DNA from: Clostridiales bacterium UBA1381 | GTDB taxonomy: Bacteria; Bacillota; Clostridia; UBA1381 | Assembly: GCA_002305435.1 (NCBI GenBank) | Contig: DBQZ01000019.1 | Location: forward strand, 414-6,885 | Length of the DNA: 6,472 bases | Reading direction: 5' to 3' | Shown: positions 1 through 5,190 of the stretch, one piece after another | Layout of the letters: every line of letters begins with the position of its first letter | Position numbering within the stretch: the first letter of the stretch is position 1 | Position numbers and translations under genes: made by a program | The notes under the pieces: generated by a model | Databases searched by the model: none | Told to the model about the DNA's origin: nothing | What the model saw: the letters and a program-made list of their open reading frames with translations, nothing else

Positions 1-315
1 CTTTCCGCACGAGAGCCCGGCTATAGCCGCCATCGGCAGGTACGCCCAGATATAGCCGCCCGTAAGCCCGAAAAGCGTCCCTATCCCGCCGTGCATCCCC
101 GTGAACACCGGCAGTCCGATTATCCCCAGAAGCAGGAATATCCCAACGGCAGCCGCCCCTCTCCCGCTTCCGAGCACTACCCCCGCAAGCAGTACGCCCA
201 GCACGCCCAAACTCACCGGCACCGCCCCTATCGGCACGCTTACCACCGACAGCACACAGCATACCGCCGCCATTACCGCACATTCGGCAAGGGCGGCTGT
301 TTTCGTCTTTTCCAT
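1..315 (-). CDS. bioY: BioY, biotin-binding S-component of an ECF transporter (partial, C-terminus off the left edge)
   Basis: Integral membrane substrate-binding subunit for biotin uptake. In this family BioY works with the energizing module EcfT plus EcfA ATPases, none of which is visible here. 105 residues are readable and the reading frame is open to base 1; the family is usually about 180-200 residues, so a bit more than half is present. The sequence shows an Ala/Cys/Val-rich first helix (residues about 5-27), then the typical BioY signature: VPIGAVPVSLGVLGVLLAG (28-45), LGSGRGAAAVGIFLLLGIIGLP (48-69, with GRG and the IGLP turn) and a Gly-rich segment GGIGTLFGLTGGYIW (76-90). The ATG at 313-315 is preceded by a strong AAGGAGGA site (321-328) about 5 bases upstream. 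It has its own promoter and operator immediately upstream and no biotin biosynthesis gene in view, so it looks like a scavenging gene. Identification is confident. Confidence 0.93.
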   Translation of the reverse strand, partial: MEKTKTAALAECAVMAAVCCVLSVVSVPIGAVPVSLGVLGVLLAGVVLGSGRGAAAVGIFLLLGIIGLPVFTGMHGGIGTLFGLTGGYIWAYLPMAAIAGLSCGK

Positions 316-338
316 GTCTCTCCTCCTTCGTATCTCCG

Positions 339-367
339 ATTATACCATAAGGAGTGATATTTGTCAA
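339..367 (-). promoter_or_regulatory. sigma-A promoter of bioY
   Basis: Read on the minus strand, a perfect -35 box TTGACA (362-367) and a perfect -10 box TATAAT (339-344) are separated by exactly 17 bases. The -10 is preceded by TGG, giving an extended -10. Transcription would begin near 332, leaving a leader of roughly 17 bases that holds little beyond the ribosome binding site. There is therefore no room for a riboswitch, and control must act at the DNA level. Confidence 0.9.
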
Positions 368-383
368 CCGTTGCGGTTTACAA
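361..383 (-). promoter_or_regulatory. Palindromic operator overlapping the bioY -35 box, BirA-like half-sites
   Basis: On the minus strand the left arm TTGTAAACCG and right arm CGGTTGACAA flank a 3-base centre CAA. The arms are inverted repeats with a single mismatch in 10. The first nine bases of the left arm equal the half-site TTGTAAACC of the E. coli BirA (bio) operator. The one mismatch turns TTTACA into TTGACA, exactly the consensus -35 box of bioY, so the right arm serves both roles. Binding here would block RNA polymerase. Counting the 9-base half-sites, the spacer is 5 bases against about 16 in the classical bio operator. A BirA-type biotin-responsive repressor is the leading guess from half-site and context. 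A different regulator binding a compact palindrome cannot be excluded. Confidence 0.75.
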
Positions 384-390
384 TATGCAT

Positions 391-427
391 AAAAAATAAG
401 CGCAGCTGCCAAACAGGATTGCTGCGC
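391..427 (-). terminator. Intrinsic terminator of the galM-MATE-CheD-like unit
   Basis: On the minus strand the stem GCGCAGC (421-427) pairs perfectly with GCTGCGC (400-406) across a 14-base loop, and is followed directly by a T-rich tract, TTATTTTTT (391-399). It lies 17 bases beyond the stop of the CheD-like gene and only 8 bases from the bioY operator, so it insulates bioY from read-through of the upstream unit. Confidence 0.87.
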
Positions 428-443
428 CTTATATATGGTGGAT

Positions 444-905
444 TTATAGGAGGACGAGGTGGAGTCCGCCGGTGTTTAAGTCGAATTCCACGCTTCGCCT
501 CCTGCTTCCGCCGGTGTATTGACCGGAGATGTGGATTCCCCGTTTTATCAGTTCCTTTTTGGCACGCTCCAAGGTACGCTTGCCGACATCCCAGCCGTTT
601 TTGCGGCAGAGCTTGCCGAGAGCGCCGCCGATTAAGAATGCGTGCATATCGGAAATATCTGCGCCGAGCTTTTCCATTTCGGCGATGGCTTTCTGCACGC
701 CCTCCCTTGCATATGTGTAGGGGGCGGCGTTATCAAGGGCGCAGCGGCGTTCGTCGGGCAGGGCGGCACGCACCATTGCGCCTATGCCGTGTTCCTCGTC
801 GTAGATGCAGACTGCCACATCATCATCAAGTCCCCGTGCAACGAAAGCGGTATCGCCGCTTCCGCAGGCTCCCTCTGAGCGTTCTATCATAATTTTCTGT
901 TTCAT
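444..905 (-). CDS. CheD-fold protein lacking the CheD catalytic residues (probable pseudoenzyme)
   Basis: 153 residues, close to the size of CheD, the chemoreceptor glutamine deamidase that also partners CheC. Placed against Thermotoga maritima CheD from memory, it matches over its whole length without gaps around the active site: GLDDDVAVCIYD (25-36) on GLGSCVAVC, IGAM (41-44) on VGAM, then ALPD (48-51), IGGA (92-95), VGKR (107-110) and TGGSRRRSVEF (131-141) on TGGNRARSVEY. The three residues known to be catalytic in that enzyme, Thr21, Cys27 and His44, fall on Ala23, Asp29 and Arg46. The fold should be kept but deamidation should not. Cys33 aligns with a non-catalytic Cys. The gene starts 13 bp after the MATE gene with an AAGGAAA site, so it is translated from the same message. 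No receptor, CheC or CheY gene is near. The family is confident; the role is unknown, perhaps binding-only. Confidence 0.82.
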   Translation of the reverse strand: MKQKIMIERSEGACGSGDTAFVARGLDDDVAVCIYDEEHGIGAMVRAALPDERRCALDNAAPYTYAREGVQKAIAEMEKLGADISDMHAFLIGGALGKLCRKNGWDVGKRTLERAKKELIKRGIHISGQYTGGSRRRSVEFDLNTGGLHLVLL

Positions 906-918
906 TACAGTTTTCCTT

Positions 919-2271
919 TTATTTTTCTTTAAGCTCCCTCGACACTATAACCGCCATTGTAATAAAGCAGGCTGCGCCGCCGATAAAGTTGGATACCGGC
1001 TCAGCGGCAAACACCCCGTTTACGCCCATAAAATGCGGGAAGATAAGCGTCAGCGGTATTACGATAAACGCCTTTCTCAGAAGCGAGAAGAACACCGCCT
1101 GCTTTGATTTCCCCAAAGCCACGAACACCGACTGTCCCGCAAACTGCAGCGACATCATAAAGAAACCGAAGAAGTATATACGCATAGCTTCTGCGCCGAT
1201 AGCAAGCAGCTCGGTATCATCGTTGAACAGCCGTATGAACACCTCAGGGAACGTATGCACAGCCGCCCAGAAGAGCGTCGTATAAACGATACAGCAGATC
1301 GACACGAAGATTATCGCCGATTTGACACGCTTTTTGCAGCCGGCCCCGTAATTGTAGCCGATAAACGGCTGAGCGGAGTTTGTAAGCCCCATGGCGGGCT
1401 GGGTGGCAATTTCACGCACCGAGTTTACGACCGTCATTGCGCTTACGTACATATCGCCGCCCCAGCTTTGAAGGACGGAGTTGCAGACCATCTGCACGCT
1501 GCCGTTCGTAACGCCCATGATAAAGCCGGACAAGCCGAGTCCGGTTATGCGGGCGACAAGCCGTCCCGAAAGGCGCATTGACGGCAGGTCAAGCCGCAGG
1601 ATGGTTTTTTTGCCTGTGAGGAATTTCAGCACCCATATGCAGGAGGCAAGCTGCGATATTACAGTTGCAAGAGCCGCTCCCCTAACGCCCATGCCGAAGG
1701 CGAAGATGAATATGGGGTCGAGGATGAGGTTCATAACCGCTCCCAGCACGACGCTGAGCATCCCTATCTTTGCAAAGCCCTGGGAATTTATAAAGCCGTT
1801 CATCCCAAGGCCGATCATGACGAAAATCGTCCCCGCAAGGTAAATGCTCGTATAATCACGGGCGTACGGATATATAGCGTCGCTTGCGCCGAAGAGGTAG
1901 AGCATTGGTTTTAGGAATATCAGCCCGACCGCCGTTATCACAACGCCGGTTATCAGCAGGAGGACGAAAGAGTTGCCCATTATCCGCTGTGCGCCCTTAA
2001 GGTCGCCACGTCCGCGGGCGATAGAGCAGAGCGGGGCGCCGCCCATCCCGAAAAGGTTCGAGAAGGCGGTTATCATGCTTATTATCGGGAAGGCTATGCC
2101 GAGTCCGCCAAGAGCAAGCGTAGCGTCCTCGCCTATACGGCCGATATAAATGCGGTCGATTATGTTATACAGCACGTTCACAAGCTGTGCGACCGTCATA
2201 GGCACTGCCAAACGGAGTATAGTCCCGGCTATGCTTCCCTTTGAAAAATCGTTTTTAATTTCAGCAGCCAT
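919..2271 (-). CDS. MATE-family multidrug/metabolite efflux transporter
   Basis: 450-residue polytopic membrane protein with the length and pattern of a 12-helix MATE antiporter (two homologous six-helix halves), which exports organic cations or metabolites in exchange for Na+ or H+. The N-terminal half carries the family signature: LAVPMTVAQLVNVLYNIIDRIYIGRIG (about 21-47), GGLGIAFPI (55-63), then a Gly-rich turn and the cytoplasmic ARGRGDLKGAQRIMGN (85-100). The second half repeats the pattern around residues 240-310 (GLSGFIMGVTNGSVQMV, then AMTVVNS and QPFIGYNYGAG). It ends in a short basic/acidic tail. The start ATG (2269-2271) has GGAGG 6 bases upstream. That site begins directly after the galM stop, 12 bp away, so the two genes are co-transcribed. 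The substrate cannot be read from the sequence; this is the common clostridial MATE type rather than a specifically named pump. Confidence 0.92.
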   Translation of the reverse strand: MAAEIKNDFSKGSIAGTILRLAVPMTVAQLVNVLYNIIDRIYIGRIGEDATLALGGLGIAFPIISMITAFSNLFGMGGAPLCSIARGRGDLKGAQRIMGNSFVLLLITGVVITAVGLIFLKPMLYLFGASDAIYPYARDYTSIYLAGTIFVMIGLGMNGFINSQGFAKIGMLSVVLGAVMNLILDPIFIFAFGMGVRGAALATVISQLASCIWVLKFLTGKKTILRLDLPSMRLSGRLVARITGLGLSGFIMGVTNGSVQMVCNSVLQSWGGDMYVSAMTVVNSVREIATQPAMGLTNSAQPFIGYNYGAGCKKRVKSAIIFVSICCIVYTTLFWAAVHTFPEVFIRLFNDDTELLAIGAEAMRIYFFGFFMMSLQFAGQSVFVALGKSKQAVFFSLLRKAFIVIPLTLIFPHFMGVNGVFAAEPVSNFIGGAACFITMAVIVSRELKEK

Positions 2272-2283
2272 TTTCCGCCTCCG

Positions 2284-3312
2284 TTAAAAACTGAAGCGGT
2301 ATTCGGTAACGCTGTCGTATACTTCGCCGGCTTTTAACAGCGGCGAGGGATAGTGGCTGTAGCGCATAGCGTTCGGGAAACACTGCGTTTCTATGCAAAG
2401 CGCCTGATGTACAGCGTAAACCGCCCCATCCTTGCAGACACGTTCGGTATCGATACCGTTGCCGGTATAAAGCTGGGCGGCGGGCTGGTCGGTGTACACC
2501 TCCATTTTTATGCCGCTTTCAGCCGACACCTCAGCCGCCTTGCGGAAACCTCTGCCGTAGATTGCAAAGTTGTGGTCATAGCCGTCGAACATCTGTATCT
2601 GGGGGAAGTCAGCGTTAATATCCTGTCCCACCTTTTTCGGGGTGGTAAAGTCGAACGGCGTATCCTTAACCGGCATAACCGAACCGTCCGGCATACAATC
2701 TGCGGTGTTCGGCGTGTAAAATTCGGCGTTCATCCACAGCGTGTGGCCGTCTATCGTGGTGCTGTTATGGCCGTTAAGGTTGAAATAGCTGTGATTGGTG
2801 AAATTCGCCGCCGTATCACGGTCGGAAACTCCACGGTAGTGTATCAAAAGTCCGTTGTTTTTCGTAAGCGTGTATGTAACGGATACGTTCATATTCCCCG
2901 GGAAACCCTCTTCTCCGTCCGGGCTTAGACGGTAGAGTATGAGGGAGGGTTCGTCCCCATCTGAGGGTTCTGCCTGCCACACCTTTTTGTCGAAGCCGCA
3001 AATGCCGCCGTGGAGGCTGTTTTCGCCCTCATTTTTGCCGACATGATAGAGCGTATCACCTATCACAAATTCCGCTCCGGCGATGCGGTTTGCATGGCGG
3101 CCGATTATTGCTCCGTAGTAGCCGTCGTTTTTGTAATATTCCTCGAGCGTATCCCTGCCGAGGACAACGTCCGTACCGTTTACCCACAAATTTTTGACGA
3201 TGCCGCCGTAGGTGATTATCTCTGCCTTAAGGCCAATGCCGTTATCGAGCAGATATGTATATACAGTTTGACCGTCGGGGGTTTGTCCGAAAATGTTTTT
3301 TGTTATCGCCAT
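2284..3312 (-). CDS. galM: Aldose 1-epimerase (galactose mutarotase)
   Basis: Cytoplasmic enzyme interconverting alpha and beta anomers of galactose, glucose and related aldoses, the entry step of the Leloir pathway and useful for any released hemicellulose sugar. At 342 residues it has the usual family length. Visible motifs in order: ITYGG (33-37), GRHANRIAGAEF (71-82), NEGENSLHGG (94-103, substrate-binding His101), FTNHSYFNLNG (171-181, catalytic acid His174), YDHNF (245-249) and ALCIETQCFPNA (304-315, catalytic base Glu308). All residues needed for catalysis are present and there is no signal peptide. The ATG at 3310-3312 has GGGAGGA 6 bases upstream. It is the first gene of a three-gene unit with the MATE transporter and the CheD-like protein. 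The arabinose genes araBD lie nearby on the same strand but are separated by other genes and a terminator. Confidence 0.95.
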   Translation of the reverse strand: MAITKNIFGQTPDGQTVYTYLLDNGIGLKAEIITYGGIVKNLWVNGTDVVLGRDTLEEYYKNDGYYGAIIGRHANRIAGAEFVIGDTLYHVGKNEGENSLHGGICGFDKKVWQAEPSDGDEPSLILYRLSPDGEEGFPGNMNVSVTYTLTKNNGLLIHYRGVSDRDTAANFTNHSYFNLNGHNSTTIDGHTLWMNAEFYTPNTADCMPDGSVMPVKDTPFDFTTPKKVGQDINADFPQIQMFDGYDHNFAIYGRGFRKAAEVSAESGIKMEVYTDQPAAQLYTGNGIDTERVCKDGAVYAVHQALCIETQCFPNAMRYSHYPSPLLKAGEVYDSVTEYRFSF

Positions 3313-3337
3313 AGTTTTTCCTCCCGTTTTTTCTTTT

Positions 3338-3366
3338 ATTATACCACAAACTCCCCCGCTTGTCCA
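3338..3366 (-). promoter_or_regulatory. sigma-A promoter of the galM-MATE-CheD-like unit
   Basis: On the minus strand, -35 TGGACA (3361-3366, one mismatch to consensus) and a perfect -10 TATAAT (3338-3343) are spaced 17 bases, with TGG before the -10 box. The -35 box begins 4 bases after the stop codon of the GerMN gene and no hairpin with a T-tract lies between. This promoter therefore probably adds to, rather than replaces, read-through from upstream. No palindromic operator is evident in the 58-base gap. Confidence 0.83.
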
Positions 3367-3370
3367 GCAT

Positions 3371-3868
3371 TTAAACGTAATAATCCGGCACGAACGTTTC
3401 CCTCATATCGATAAAGCCGATGAAATCACGGCAGCTCCTGCCGTCTATCGTAAAGCGGACGTTCACCACCTCTTTAAGCGATGTTAAGGAATTTACAATC
3501 TGATACACCGTCAAAAGCTCCGCCCCTCTCCCCTCCGGATGCGCAGCGACAAAATCCGCCCCCATATCCACGTATGCGATCTCCCCTGATACGTACACGC
3601 TCAGCTCCTCCGGCATTTTCGGCATTATGCGCTTTATCTGCGGATTATCGTCACGCCCCTCGACAAGCGCTGCTAAAACCGCCTTGGCAGCTTCTGTGCC
3701 GTCCGAGGCGGGGACTATTGTTTCCGACGGTATCAGCCGCATCATTTCCGCATCCACGAAGTATAAAAGCGCCTCCTCGACCGGCTGCGACGCTGTCCTC
3801 TCCCCGCCGCAGCCGAACACGGCAGCCGCCATCATCACCGCCGCTATTGCAAAAAGCAGTTTCCTCAT
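3371..3868 (-). CDS. GerMN-domain lipoprotein
   Basis: 165-residue predicted lipoprotein. A basic N-terminus (MRK), hydrophobic stretch (4-18) and lipobox VFGC with Cys20 mark it for lipidation and anchoring on the outer face of the membrane. A short linker leads to one GerMN domain (about 33-165), shown by LYFVDAEMMRLIP (35-47), an Ala/Leu-rich helix with VLAALVEG (63-70), YVDMGADF (98-105), the helix AELLTVYQIVNSLTSLKEVVNVRFTIDG (115-142) and FIGFIDM (149-155). GerMN domains occur in the B. subtilis germination protein GerM and in Gmad1-associated envelope proteins of sporulating Firmicutes. This protein has a single domain, whereas GerM has two, so calling it GerM would be too much. The start (3866-3868) uses GGGGAGGA about 10 bases upstream, slightly long; no in-frame alternative is better. 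It is divergent from the SCP2 gene, and no convincing promoter of its own was found. Confidence 0.85.
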   Translation of the reverse strand: MRKLLFAIAAVMMAAAVFGCGGERTASQPVEEALLYFVDAEMMRLIPSETIVPASDGTEAAKAVLAALVEGRDDNPQIKRIMPKMPEELSVYVSGEIAYVDMGADFVAAHPEGRGAELLTVYQIVNSLTSLKEVVNVRFTIDGRSCRDFIGFIDMRETFVPDYYV

Positions 3869-3990
3869 AGCAATTCCATCCTCCCCGACAAAGCGGTGTA
3901 AATCCGCCGTTTTATTCGTCTATTTACAAATATATGCTTGGCGGGAAAATTTTATTACTAAAAAAATTTTTCTTTTTTACAAAAAAGCCC

Positions 3991-4019
3991 TTGTATATTT
4001 TTCACTAATATGGTATAAT
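3991..4019 (+). promoter_or_regulatory. Extended -10 promoter of the SCP2-domain gene
   Basis: A perfect TATAAT (4014-4019) is preceded by TGG (4011-4013), an extended -10. A weak -35, TTGTAT (3991-3996), lies 17 bases upstream. Long A- and T-tracts just upstream (about 3946-3986) resemble an UP element and could compensate for the poor -35. Transcription would start around 4026, giving a leader of about 40 bases. A second TATAAT at 4037-4042 has no -35 partner. Confidence 0.75.
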
Positions 4020-4050
4020 GTATTCAGCTTTTATTGTATAATTTTTAGAC

Positions 4051-4057
4051 AAGGAGG
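4051..4057 (+). promoter_or_regulatory. Ribosome binding site that decides the SCP2 gene start
   Basis: AAGGAGG (4051-4057) is a near-perfect Shine-Dalgarno. An in-frame ATG at 4059 sits only 1 base after it, too close for initiation. The in-frame GTG at 4065 sits 7 bases after it, the optimum, so GTG is the better start although a codon-only reading would pick the ATG. Confidence 0.75.
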
Positions 4058-4064
4058 AATGAGT

Positions 4065-4409
4065 GTGACTTACCACGAAATTTTCAACGAGGTTAGGACG
4101 GAGCTTATGAAAGCGGACGTGTCGGATGTTGGCGGACAGCTGGCATTGCAGGTTGACATCACCGGCGAGGGCGAGGGGATATTCTACATCAAGCTCGCAG
4201 ACGGCATCTTAGAGGTTGAACCGTACGATTACATCGACCATGACGTGCGTTTCATCTGCTCGGGCAAGGATTTTATCAACATCGTACGCCAGAAGCTCGA
4301 CCCGGTATTTGCGTTCACGATCGGCAGGCTGAAAATAGACGGAAGCATCGAAAAGGCGCTTGAGGTGCAGAAGATAGTAAACAGCCAGAAGAAGAAAATA
4401 CTGTCGTAA
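4065..4409 (+). CDS. Stand-alone SCP2 (sterol carrier protein 2-like) domain protein, GTG start
   Basis: 114 residues from the GTG at 4065 (116 from the ATG at 4059). Almost the entire chain is one SCP2-type fold, a small alpha/beta domain with a hydrophobic tunnel that binds lipid-like or acyl ligands. Typical elements: a leading amphipathic helix, VGGQLALQVDITGEGEGIFYIKLADGILEVEPY (alternating hydrophobic strands with the central turn), then DVRFICSGKDFINIVRQKLDPVFAFTIGRLKIDGSIEKALEVQKIV. The phrase F-IGRLKIDGS-KAL is the family hallmark: the 'amount of protein present, low-level activity, weight by one copy' helix-strand-helix end. There is no signal peptide, so it is cytoplasmic. In bacteria such single-domain proteins have no settled function. 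It forms a monocistronic unit with its own promoter and a terminator right after the stop, divergent from the GerMN gene. Domain call firm, function unknown. Confidence 0.86.
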   Translation: MTYHEIFNEVRTELMKADVSDVGGQLALQVDITGEGEGIFYIKLADGILEVEPYDYIDHDVRFICSGKDFINIVRQKLDPVFAFTIGRLKIDGSIEKALEVQKIVNSQKKKILS

Positions 4410-4410
4410 A

Positions 4411-4475
4411 AAAATTACCGCCCATATATCACGGAAGCCTTTCGGAAAGCTCCGTGATACGGGCGGTATTTTTAT
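4411..4475. terminator. Bidirectional intrinsic terminator between convergent SCP2 and araBD units
   Basis: A long imperfect hairpin: outer arms TACCGCCC (4416-4423) and GGGCGGTA (4461-4468), inner arms TATCACGGA (4427-4435) and TCCGTGATA (4451-4459), and a further apical helix around a CTTTCGGAAA tip. On the plus strand it is followed by ATTTTTATA. On the minus strand it is followed by a run of T complementary to the A-run at 4408-4414. It starts just after the SCP2 stop (4409) and 18 bases beyond the araD stop (4487), so it can stop transcripts from both sides. Confidence 0.92.
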
Positions 4476-4486
4476 ATTCGGCGGGC

Positions 4487-5179
4487 TTATTTACCCTGGC
4501 CGTAGTAAGCGTTTGCGCCGTGCTTGCGCAGGTAATGCTTGTCGAGTATCGTCTGCGATATCGGCGGCAGTCCGGGAGCAAGCGTCATCGCCCTGTAAGC
4601 CATCTTCGCAACCTCTTCCAAAACAACGGCGTTATGTACCGCATTATGCGCATCCGTACCCCATGCAAACGGGCCGTGGTTCGATACCAGCACGCCGGGA
4701 ACAGCAGCAGGATCTCTGTCCTTAAATGTTTCGATTATAACCGTTCCGGTGTTTTTCTCATAATCGCCCTCAATCTCCTCTTTCGTCATAAGCCTTGTCG
4801 CCGGTATTTCGCCGTAGAAATAGTCGGCGTGCGTTGTGCCGAACGGAGGGATTGATTTGCACGCCTGAGCAAAGCTTGTCGCCCATGACGAATGAGTGTG
4901 GACTATTCCGCCGCATTCGGGGAAAGCCTTGTAAAGCTCCAGATGTGTCGGCGTATCGGAGGAGGGGTTTAAATCTCCCTCTACCTTATTTCCTTCCAGA
5001 TCCACTACTACCATATCTTCCGGGCGAAGCTTGTCATATTCCACGCCCGAAGGCTTTATAACAAAAAGCCCCTTCTCACGGTCTATTGCGCTGACGTTTC
5101 CCCAGGTGAACGTTACCAGCCCATAGCGGGGCAGGTCAAGGTTTGCCGCACAAACTTCTTTTTTTAATTCTTCCAGCAT
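4487..5179 (-). CDS. araD: L-ribulose-5-phosphate 4-epimerase
   Basis: Converts L-ribulose 5-phosphate to D-xylulose 5-phosphate, the last dedicated step of L-arabinose catabolism before the pentose phosphate or phosphoketolase route; cytoplasmic, metal-dependent and tetrameric in the family. 230 residues against 231 in E. coli AraD, with close similarity along the whole chain. Seen in the sequence: LVTFTWGNVSAIDRE (21-35), IKPSGVEY (41-48), PSSDTPTH (72-79, acidic Asp75), VHTHS (93-97, metal ligands His94 and His96), GTTHADYFYG (114-123, catalytic Asp119), NHGPFAWG (167-174, metal ligand His168) and the C-terminal DKHYLRKHGANAYYGQ (213-228) with the catalytic Tyr. All key positions are kept. 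The start (5177-5179) has AGGAGA 7 bases upstream, and this site overlaps the araB stop codon TAG, so translation is tied to araB in one operon. The terminator follows directly. Confidence 0.97.
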   Translation of the reverse strand: MLEELKKEVCAANLDLPRYGLVTFTWGNVSAIDREKGLFVIKPSGVEYDKLRPEDMVVVDLEGNKVEGDLNPSSDTPTHLELYKAFPECGGIVHTHSSWATSFAQACKSIPPFGTTHADYFYGEIPATRLMTKEEIEGDYEKNTGTVIIETFKDRDPAAVPGVLVSNHGPFAWGTDAHNAVHNAVVLEEVAKMAYRAMTLAPGLPPISQTILDKHYLRKHGANAYYGQGK

Positions 5180-5190
5180 TATTTTATCTC

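Noticed and set aside
101..892. A long plus-strand open frame (263 codons) across the bioY promoter and the CheD-like gene
   Set aside because: Its product is Arg/Pro/Ser-rich low-complexity sequence without recognisable domain, it is antisense to two recognised genes, and it crosses a terminator and a promoter. It is a by-product of GC-rich third positions on the other strand.
2353..2928. A 191-codon plus-strand open frame opposite galM
   Set aside because: It is fully antisense to a galM gene with all catalytic motifs, and the product has no coherent domain.
3893..3907. Small inverted repeat GCGG/CCGC upstream of the GerMN gene
   Set aside because: Only 4 bp arms and no T-tract; too short to call an operator or terminator.
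3910..3945. A possible sporulation sigma-factor promoter for the GerMN gene (GCATAT, 14 bases, GAATAA on the minus strand)
   Set aside because: The -35 resembles forespore sigma consensus but the -10 fits poorly, and AT-rich DNA gives many such matches. It would fit a GerMN protein but cannot be supported from sequence alone.
4037..4042. A second TATAAT before the SCP2 gene as a tandem promoter
   Set aside because: There is no -35-like box at 16-18 bases upstream and no TGN before it. The start site would fall almost on the ribosome binding site.
3627..4064. A longer N-terminus for the SCP2 protein, starting inside the GerMN gene
   Set aside because: The frame is open by chance. It would have to be transcribed through the divergent gene, while a promoter and AAGGAGG site lie directly before the short version.
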